A DNA stretch of 64,000 nt, taken from contig NZ_AULO01000010.1 in NCBI RefSeq assembly GCF_000422325.1, forward strand, positions 186,001-250,000. The letters run 5' to 3'. The translations under genes and the position numbers were made by a program. The notes beneath the pieces were generated by a model that worked only from the letters and a program-made list of their open reading frames with translations, was not told the DNA's origin and searched no databases. This document shows, one piece after another, positions 57,810-64,000 of this stretch. Origin of the DNA: Marinospirillum minutulum DSM 6287. Its GTDB lineage: Bacteria > Pseudomonadota > Gammaproteobacteria > Pseudomonadales > Halomonadaceae. Every line of letters begins with the position of its first letter. The first letter of the stretch is position 1.

Positions 57810-59627
57810 CTAAAGAGGTAAACCTGCTTCTTTATCTATGAGTTGCTGAATTTCTACATCGTCTAAATTAAAAGACTCAGCCGTCTCTTGCGCTTCTTTA
57901 GTTAACAGAGCATGGACTGCTGAAATCAAATTATTGGCTATATCCGTTACGTAATTTTCATCATTCATAATAGAGGTAGCAATATTGGCGGTTAAGCGGC
58001 GATAACGAATCATCTCATCTAGCTCATCTGTCATAGTACGACTGGCTTTTTGAACCGATAACCTAAGTGAATCGAGTGCTAATGCCGTTGTACTAGTAGG
58101 CTCTTCGGCTAATAAAACTTGCAGCTCTCTTAATAGCCTTGCCAACTGTAGGCGAATTTGGTCATACCTATCTCTTACCGCTAAATTGGCAGATAGCCCA
58201 TAGCGTGACAGGTTATTATGTAAATGTTTCATTCCTTTTACAGCACTAACTATATCTCGGCTTGCTTGGCGTAATACATACAGCTCTTCCGTTGCAGCAC
58301 GAGTTGATTCACGCATTTGCGCTTCACTAATAAAAGCAATAATCTCGCTATGTAAACTTTTTATTTTTTCTTCGTAGGCATTTTCTACATCAATTGGAAA
58401 AATCCGTCTTGTTGCTTTTACCGCTGCAGATAAAGACTCTTCTGATTCTAGGGTGCTACGCTTAAGGCTTAAACCACTAGCCAGCAAACCAAAAGCATTA
58501 TCAAACAAATGCTGCACTTCTTTACGAACAGCAGCCACCACGGTAGAAGGCGTTTCTAAAACTTCTGGATAAATATAAATAGGCTGCTCAATACTCTTAG
58601 GCACAAAGCGTATGACTTTTATTAAAAAGCTTTCTACCTGACTAATAAAAGGCATAAACACCACTGCACCCAAAACTCTGAAAAGGGTTTGAAAAAGCGC
58701 CAGTTTCAATAAATAGTCTTCTGCACCTATACCAAGGCAGCTAGACATCCAATCAACTAGCTGCATTAAAGGATTAATTAGCAGCATAGCCAGCAGGGTA
58801 GTAACCAAACTAAACAACACCTGAGCGGCTGCTAATCTTTTACCACCCAGGTTAGCCGCAAAGCCAGCTATAACAGCGCTAATAGCGCTACCTAAACTGG
58901 CACCAATAGAAAGTGCTAAAGCATTCTCATAACTAACCTGACCTACAGCTAAAGCAGCAATAACAATTAATAAGGTGGCATGGCTAGATTGCATTACAAA
59001 AGTAATTAGCGTACCTATTAAGGTAAAAAGCAAAACACCATAAACACCTGTCATACTGTATGTAGAAAGATCAAAACCTAGTTGGAAAGCTGTAAAACCT
59101 TCCTTCATAAAATGAATACCAAAAAACAAAAAACCCACACCTAAAACTAGGTTGCCCACCCCTTTAATAATTTTGCTTTTTTGCATTAATAACAGCACAC
59201 CAAAAACCAACATAGGCATGGCATAGCTAGCTATATCAACTTTTAAACCCAAGCCTGCAATCAACCAAGCGCCCGTACTGGTTCCTATATTGGCACCTAA
59301 AATAATGCCTATACCCCCAGCGAGGGCAATCATTTCTGAACTAACAAAGGAAATGGTGATTAAGGAGACAAGGGTGCTAGATTGCATGAGTGTAGTACTG
59401 GTAAAACCTAGCAGAAGACTTTTCCAAAGGCGGTTAGTTGAATTTTGTAAAAGGGTTTCTAGGGCACCACCTGCAAAGGTTTTAAAGCCATCTTCTAAGC
59501 AGATCATACCAAAAATAAAGAAGGCTACACCTAGCGCCAGCTCCATAAACTCTGAGCCAACCCAAAGCACATAGGCAAGAAAAAGTAGCACTAATGGTAG
59601 GGTAAACCTTCTTAACATACCGCCCAC
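57810..59627 (-). CDS. Na/Pi cotransporter family protein (NptA-type with PhoU-like tail)
   Basis: 605 aa. The N-terminal half is membrane-embedded and carries two inverted Na/Pi-cotransport repeats with the QSS signatures: TLMQSSTLVSLITISFVS and VMQSSHATLLIVIAALA, each followed by a GAN/GAS motif (GANIGTSTGAW; SIGASLGSAISA). The C-terminal 250 residues are helical and PhoU-like. Probable sodium-dependent phosphate transporter or exporter; direction of transport cannot be told. 15 bases after the M23 peptidase gene. Confidence 0.9.
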   Translation of the reverse strand: MGGMLRRFTLPLVLLFLAYVLWVGSEFMELALGVAFFIFGMICLEDGFKTFAGGALETLLQNSTNRLWKSLLLGFTSTTLMQSSTLVSLITISFVSSEMIALAGGIGIILGANIGTSTGAWLIAGLGLKVDIASYAMPMLVFGVLLLMQKSKIIKGVGNLVLGVGFLFFGIHFMKEGFTAFQLGFDLSTYSMTGVYGVLLFTLIGTLITFVMQSSHATLLIVIAALAVGQVSYENALALSIGASLGSAISAVIAGFAANLGGKRLAAAQVLFSLVTTLLAMLLINPLMQLVDWMSSCLGIGAEDYLLKLALFQTLFRVLGAVVFMPFISQVESFLIKVIRFVPKSIEQPIYIYPEVLETPSTVVAAVRKEVQHLFDNAFGLLASGLSLKRSTLESEESLSAAVKATRRIFPIDVENAYEEKIKSLHSEIIAFISEAQMRESTRAATEELYVLRQASRDIVSAVKGMKHLHNNLSRYGLSANLAVRDRYDQIRLQLARLLRELQVLLAEEPTSTTALALDSLRLSVQKASRTMTDELDEMIRYRRLTANIATSIMNDENYVTDIANNLISAVHALLTKEAQETAESFNLDDVEIQQLIDKEAGLPL

Positions 59628-59642
59628 CTAACTAGCTAAAGT

Positions 59643-60482
59643 TTAATTGTTGGCTTCTTTTAAAAATAAGGAAGGGTTAACACGTGCAGCATTTAAGCTC
59701 ATGGTCCAATGTAAATGGGGGCCAGTAGAGCGACCCGTTGTTCCTACTTCACCTATCAGCTGCCCTGCCTCTACCTCATCTCCTACTTTTAAGTCAGCAA
59801 AACGACTCATGTGGCAGTATAAGCTAGTTAATCCTTGTCCGTGATCTATAACCAAAGTATTGCCATTAAAGAAATAGTTGTTTTTTGCGGTAATACGTCC
59901 TGGCAAGGCTGCTTTTATGGGCGTTCCTTGAGGTGCGGCTATATCTAAACCACTGTGCGGGTTTCTTGACTCACCATTAAATACACGACGAAACCCAAAC
60001 GAACTAGATTTTCTACCTTCTGTGGGTTGAACCAAGTTAGGCAAGGGCAAAACTATGGGTCGAAAATTATTCATTGCACCCCTTAGCTCTGGCGTTTCTT
60101 TTCTAACCCTAGCTAAGTCTTCTGAAGACAAATTCACATGCTTGGGTGCTACCTTGAGTTCTTGAACAGGGTAATCTTTATGCTTTACCTGAAAAGGCAG
60201 GGGTAAATCACCATCACGCGTACGCCAATAAACTTGTGCCTTACCAGTTTTTTGATTTAAAGGGATACCCACCCAAGCGTACCACTGGTTATTTTTTTTA
60301 ACGGTATAAACACGCTGCTTGTTAAAAAATACCTGAGGTGGTGCTTCACTCTGCTGGGGTATTTTAATAATCGCTATACCGCCAGGCACGCGCTCCTCTC
60401 TTGGCCAGGTAGCTGCTTGAACAAGGGAGCTAACTAGCACCAAACATAAAGTGAGACTTAACCAACCGAAACGCATAACCAC
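59643..60482 (-). CDS. M23 family metallopeptidase (LytM domain)
   Basis: 279 aa with an N-terminal signal peptide (about 1-23). The C-terminal LytM domain is complete: HSGLDIAAPQGTPIKAALPG with the first zinc His and Asp, DHGQGLTSLYCHMS, and GPHLHWTM with the HxH ligands. All zinc ligands are present, so it should be an active periplasmic endopeptidase, unlike EnvC/NlpD-type activators. The N-terminal beta-rich part is unassigned. Between xseA and the Na/Pi gene. Confidence 0.9.
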   Translation of the reverse strand: MVMRFGWLSLTLCLVLVSSLVQAATWPREERVPGGIAIIKIPQQSEAPPQVFFNKQRVYTVKKNNQWYAWVGIPLNQKTGKAQVYWRTRDGDLPLPFQVKHKDYPVQELKVAPKHVNLSSEDLARVRKETPELRGAMNNFRPIVLPLPNLVQPTEGRKSSSFGFRRVFNGESRNPHSGLDIAAPQGTPIKAALPGRITAKNNYFFNGNTLVIDHGQGLTSLYCHMSRFADLKVGDEVEAGQLIGEVGTTGRSTGPHLHWTMSLNAARVNPSLFLKEANN

Positions 60483-60485
60483 TCC

Positions 60486-61865
60486 TTAATTTCTTACTGC
60501 TTTGGGCAGAGTTTGTTCCACTCGACACTCTAGCGCCCCTTCCGCTAGCCTAAGGGTAATAAGATCACCCACCGCTACCTGACTCGCTGTTCTTATTAAC
60601 TGGTTAGCCTGTGTTTGAGCTAAAGCATAACCTCTATTTAAAGTATTTAATGGGCTTAGACTGTGCAAGCGGCTAACAGCTTGCCTTAGCTTTAAATGCC
60701 TTATTTCTTGCTGATTATTTAAGCTGGTTTGTAAACGTCTGCTTAGCTGTACTAAACGCTGTTGCTGCTCTTTTATTTGCTTAGCGGGTGTTGCTGTCGC
60801 TAAGCGGTTAGTAAGCTGATGTAGCTGGTTTTGTGTACGTTGCAAACGCTGTTGTGGGTGTTGGCTAGCCAAACGCTTGGCTAGGTAGTGTAAGGCTTGT
60901 TGTTTTTGCTGCCCTAGGCGCAAAGGTGCTTCAGCTTTAAGCGACAAATGATCTAAACGCTGTTGTAGGCCACGTAAATAGCTTGTCATAGCAAGGTTTA
61001 AATTTTGCCTTAAACGCTCAAGCTGCTGTAAAAGACTAGCCGCATCAGGACTGGCTGTTTCTGCTGCAACAGAAGGAGTAGCTGCACGCTGGTCAGCAAC
61101 AAAATCTACTAGGGTGAAATCGGTCTCATGACCAACGCCTGTAATAACAGGCATAGCTGAAGCAGCCACCATACGCGCCAGCGTTTCATCATTAAATGCC
61201 TGCAAGTCTTCTAAACTTCCACCCCCCCTTGTTAGGAGGATGACTTCTGGTTGACCATGATACTGAGCTAAAGCAAGCGCTCTACGCAAGCTAGCTGGCG
61301 CTTCTACACCCTGCACTTGAGCGGGATAAACCAACACCTGCGCTAAAGGCCAGCGGCGCTGTAATACTTGCAAAACATCTTGTAAAGCAGCCCCTTGCAA
61401 AGAAGAAATAACACCCAGAGTTAAAGGCATTTTAGGCAGAGCACGTTTATGCTCAGGGGCAAACAAGCCTTCTTCAGCCAACTTCTTTTTTAAGGCCTCT
61501 AAACGAGCAAGTAGATCGCCCTCACCACTAAAGCGTAGGGCTTCAGCCAAAAGCTGATACTGACCTCGACCCTCATAAAGACTAAGACTACCTTTTAATA
61601 ATAAACGGTCGCCATTGTTAGGGCGACGAGGCGTTAAAGCATTGCGCCCAGCAAACATCACACAAGGTAGCTGAGCCTGCTCATCTTTTAAAATAAAATA
61701 CCAATGTCCTGCGCTGGAGGCAGTGAAATTAGATACCTCACCTTCAACCCACACCTGAGCTAGGTTTCGCTCTAGTAGCTGACGTGCACGTGCATTCAGT
61801 TGGCTAACAGTTAAGCTAGCTTGTAACTGATGCTGCTCGGCAGGTTGCAAGTGACTGTTAGCCAT
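60486..61865 (-). CDS. xseA: Exonuclease VII large subunit
   Basis: Catalytic subunit of the single-strand exonuclease. 459 aa: N-terminal OB fold (VWVEGEVSNFTASSAGHWYF), catalytic core with TRGGGSLEDLQAFNDE and GVGHETDFTLVDFVADQRA, a long Gln/Leu/Arg-rich coiled coil (about 270-400) and the C-terminal LNRGYALAQ. The small subunit xseB is not in this window. Starts three bases after the yggT stop. Confidence 0.96.
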   Translation of the reverse strand: MANSHLQPAEQHQLQASLTVSQLNARARQLLERNLAQVWVEGEVSNFTASSAGHWYFILKDEQAQLPCVMFAGRNALTPRRPNNGDRLLLKGSLSLYEGRGQYQLLAEALRFSGEGDLLARLEALKKKLAEEGLFAPEHKRALPKMPLTLGVISSLQGAALQDVLQVLQRRWPLAQVLVYPAQVQGVEAPASLRRALALAQYHGQPEVILLTRGGGSLEDLQAFNDETLARMVAASAMPVITGVGHETDFTLVDFVADQRAATPSVAAETASPDAASLLQQLERLRQNLNLAMTSYLRGLQQRLDHLSLKAEAPLRLGQQKQQALHYLAKRLASQHPQQRLQRTQNQLHQLTNRLATATPAKQIKEQQQRLVQLSRRLQTSLNNQQEIRHLKLRQAVSRLHSLSPLNTLNRGYALAQTQANQLIRTASQVAVGDLITLRLAEGALECRVEQTLPKAVRN

Positions 61866-61868
61866 AGC

Positions 61869-62459
61869 CTAAAAACCAATAAATCTGGCTACTGGCAGAC
61901 CAGCTAACTGGGCTAGAGTGCCAACAAGCAAGCTAGAAAGTAGGTTAATACCTAAAAACACAAAGATTGGCGATAAATCTAAACCACCTAAGCTGGGAAT
62001 AATTCTTCTAACCGGCGCCATGACTGGCTCGGTTAATTGATAAACCAATACTGCACCTGGGTGGTTTGCCTGAGGTGCAACCCAGCTAAGTACAATAGAA
62101 ATTATTAACATAAAGAAGTACAAATCTAAAATGGTTTTTACTACTCCAGCAACACTGCCAATAAGAATATTGCCAATGCCTGCTCCTGCTAACAAACCAG
62201 TTAAATAAAGGGCTAGCGCTATACCTAAGGCTTTTATTGCTAGGGCAAAAAGTAGGCTGGCTAAATCTAATCGCCCTTGCGGTTTAATTATTGCTTGAAG
62301 CGGTAAAATAACTGGATTCGTTGCTTTTACTACGCCCTGAGTAATAGGGTTGAAATAATCTGCTTTACTTAAATGCAGTAAAAACCTTAGCACCACTATA
62401 AAAGTAGCCATGCTGAATAACAGCTGAACAAAAGAAGCCAAACCTGCGCCCATTCCCAT
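61869..62459 (-). CDS. yggT: YggT family integral membrane protein
   Basis: 196 aa with four to five membrane helices in two YGGT repeats: FLLHLSKADYFNPITQGVVKATNPVILPL spans the first motif, and LSWVAPQANHP with LTEPVMAPVRRIIPSLGGLDLSPIFVF the second. The function is not established; relatives take part in osmotic or division-site functions. Adjacent to proC and yggS, the widely conserved order yggS-proC-yggT. Confidence 0.92.
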   Translation of the reverse strand: MGMGAGLASFVQLLFSMATFIVVLRFLLHLSKADYFNPITQGVVKATNPVILPLQAIIKPQGRLDLASLLFALAIKALGIALALYLTGLLAGAGIGNILIGSVAGVVKTILDLYFFMLIISIVLSWVAPQANHPGAVLVYQLTEPVMAPVRRIIPSLGGLDLSPIFVFLGINLLSSLLVGTLAQLAGLPVARFIGF

Positions 62460-62526
62460 ATTAATACTCCGCTAACTTAGCTCAATAATTGTTTTCTTTT
62501 ACTATTCTACGTTATGCGCCCTGAAC

Positions 62527-63372
62527 CTAGCAGCCTTTTAGTTCTTCTGCTAATTCTGCCGCTCGATTTGCTGCTGCCTGTGCTGCGCTTTCTACTAACT
62601 TAGGCAACCCCTGCTCAATAAATGTTTTTAGTGCCTGCTCTGTTGTTCCACCGGGTGAAGTAACCTTACGCCTTAGTTCAGCTGGCAAGTCTTCTGATTC
62701 AACCAGCATTTTACCAGCCCCTGCCGCGGTTGCCTTGGCTAACTCTAAAGCCAGCTCAGAACTCAAACCTAATTTTTCTCCCGCCACTGCCAAGGCCTCG
62801 GTAAATAAAAAGTAATAGGCAGGGCCTGAACCAGAAATGGCTGTCACTGCATCTAACTGCTGTTCTTCTTCCACCCAATAAGCTTGACCAACCGCTTGCG
62901 TAATTTGTTCAACCCAAGCACGCTGCTGTTCATTCACCCTAGCCGTAGCATAAAGCCCTGCAACCCCAGCACCTAAAAGCGAAGGCGTGTTTGGCATAGA
63001 ACGTACCAGAGGCAGGTTGCCACCCAGCCAACCAAGTAGAAGATCGCTAGTTAACCCCGCAGCTATGCTTAAGATTAGAGGCTTTTTTTCTTGCACCACC
63101 TCTACCAAGGACAAGCACACCTCCTGCATGACTTGAGGCTTAACACCTAAAACCAGCATATCTGCCCAAGCAGCTGCTTGTTGGTTATCCGTCGTAATGG
63201 TTATGCCGGTTTCTTTTGCTAACAACTCTAAGCTTTCTAAATCTCGACTCGTAGCCATTAAAGAGGCTGCGGGAAAACCTTGTTTTATTAGGCCACGTAG
63301 AATGGCACCACCCATATTACCCGCACCTATAAAAGCGACTCGGGGTTGATCTTTAGTGTTTAACTGCTTCAT
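62527..63372 (-). CDS. proC: Pyrroline-5-carboxylate reductase
   Basis: Last step of proline synthesis. The 281-aa protein opens with VAFIGAGNMGGAILRGL (NAD(P)-binding), then VLGVKPQVM, VRSMPNTPSLLGAG, TAISGSGPAYYFLFTEAL and the C-terminal TSPGGTTEQAL. Lies 17 bases after yggS on the same strand. Confidence 0.97.
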   Translation of the reverse strand: MKQLNTKDQPRVAFIGAGNMGGAILRGLIKQGFPAASLMATSRDLESLELLAKETGITITTDNQQAAAWADMLVLGVKPQVMQEVCLSLVEVVQEKKPLILSIAAGLTSDLLLGWLGGNLPLVRSMPNTPSLLGAGVAGLYATARVNEQQRAWVEQITQAVGQAYWVEEEQQLDAVTAISGSGPAYYFLFTEALAVAGEKLGLSSELALELAKATAAGAGKMLVESEDLPAELRRKVTSPGGTTEQALKTFIEQGLPKLVESAAQAAANRAAELAEELKGC

Positions 63373-63388
63373 CTTATTTTCCTATCAC

Positions 63389-64000
63389 TTAAACCTTAGG
63401 CTCACGAGCACCGAAAATTGCTGTGCCAATTCTAACGAGAGTACTACCTTCTGCTATTGCCGCCTCTAAATCACCACTCATACCCATAGACAAGGTGGTT
63501 AAGTTTAATTCGGGTAAGGCTTGCATTAGTTGGGCTTGTAAATCAGCCAACTGGGCAAAAGCTTGGCGCTGCTGGGTAAAATCTTCGCTGACTTTAGGTA
63601 TACACATTAAACCGCATACTTCCAAACGGGGCAGCTCAAGTAGTTGCTTGGCAAAACCTAAGACTTCAGAAGGCAGTATTCCAGCCTTGCTGGCTTCATT
63701 ACTAATATTTACTTGAATAAGCACCTTTAACTTAGGCAACTTAGCTGGCCGCTGGTCATTTAGCCGTTGGGCTATTTTTTGCCTAGCTAGGGTATGTAGC
63801 CAAGCAAAGTTCTCCGCTATTTCTCGTGTTTTATTGGACTGAACAGCCCCAATAAAGTGCCACTCTAGTTCGGGTAAATCTGCTAGCTCTTGTTGTTTTT
63901 GCAAAGCTTCTTGTAAGTAGTTTTCACCAAAGGCTTGCTGGCCTGTTGCTGCCGCAACCCTTATTGCTTCAGCAGGCTGAGTTTTACTCACCGCTAAAAC
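63389..64000 (-). CDS. yggS: YggS/PLPBP family PLP-homeostasis protein, 5' end beyond the window
   Basis: PLP-binding protein involved in vitamin B6 homeostasis, without known catalytic activity. The visible 203 residues start VLAVSKTQPAEAIR, which contains the PLP-binding Lys. HFIGAVQSNKTR, LIQVNISNEASKAGI, LMCIPK, and SMGMSGDLEAAIAEGSTLVRIGTAIFG follow. About 25 to 35 N-terminal residues are missing; a GTG at 63991 is inside the conserved region and is not the start. Confidence 0.95.
   Translation of the reverse strand, partial: VLAVSKTQPAEAIRVAAATGQQAFGENYLQEALQKQQELADLPELEWHFIGAVQSNKTREIAENFAWLHTLARQKIAQRLNDQRPAKLPKLKVLIQVNISNEASKAGILPSEVLGFAKQLLELPRLEVCGLMCIPKVSEDFTQQRQAFAQLADLQAQLMQALPELNLTTLSMGMSGDLEAAIAEGSTLVRIGTAIFGAREPKV

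Overview
The window is a chromosomal segment of a gammaproteobacterium. Gene order and tmRNA point to the Pseudomonadales/Oceanospirillales side. The block infB-nusA-rimP-tRNA(fMet)-tRNA(Leu)-secG-tpiA-glmM-folP-ftsH-rlmE-yhbY ... greA-carB-carA-dapB is the order known from Pseudomonas, as are the recN-fur-bamE-rnfH-ratA-smpB and gmk-rpoZ-spoT-ridA clusters. The tmRNA tag reads ANDDNYALAA. FabA/FabB, a PHA synthase and several PAS/chemotaxis/c-di-GMP proteins fit a motile marine or aquatic organism; a Marinospirillum/Oceanospirillum-like genus is only a guess. No genus can be fixed from the sequence alone.

Layout. 1-8.4 kb (minus strand): translation/transcription factors (infB partial, nusA, rimP), two tRNAs with their promoter, secG, tpiA, glmM, folP, ftsH. 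8.6-17.2 kb: rlmE, divergent yhbY, a catalase gene inserted into the block, then greA-carB-carA-dapB. 17.3-23.3 kb: a GAF/HD-GYP phosphodiesterase coupled to a metallo-beta-lactamase-fold protein, radA, an O-acetylhomoserine sulfhydrylase and an AhpD-like protein. 23.3-34.8 kb: an atypical PHA synthase, hemE, ribA, ridA, spoT, rpoZ, gmk, SOS-type recN, fur, bamE, rnfH, ratA, smpB. 34.9-35.26 kb: tmRNA (ssrA).

35.26-42.6 kb is a genomic island inserted at the 3' end of ssrA. A 25-bp perfect direct repeat of the tmRNA 3' end flanks it (35234-35258 and 42571-42595). Its cargo is a restriction-modification system of the Alw26I/Eco31I/Esp3I (type IIS) kind: a small excisionase-like HTH protein translationally coupled to one 942-aa methyltransferase that joins an N6-adenine domain to a circularly permuted C5-cytosine domain, and a convergent HNH-type endonuclease under a palindromic promoter. 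The rest of the island is debris: a lysozyme fragment, an IS66 transposase broken by a frameshift, and a piece of a phage-like gene. No integrase is present. The repeat core itself contains CGTCTC, the known Esp3I target.

42.7-51.6 kb: an RmlD-like protein with plsC, fabB-fabA, two chemotaxis receptors, a PAS-GGDEF-EAL protein and a stand-alone PAS protein. 51.8-56.3 kb: a zinc operon (a previously uncalled 36-codon membrane peptide, znuC, znuB, znuA, DUF1007, NicO) led by a good Zur box. 56.4-64 kb: AI-2E-type permease, coiled-coil protein, Na/Pi cotransporter-like protein, M23 peptidase, xseA, yggT, proC, and yggS running off the window.

All calls rest on reading motifs and context; no database search was run.
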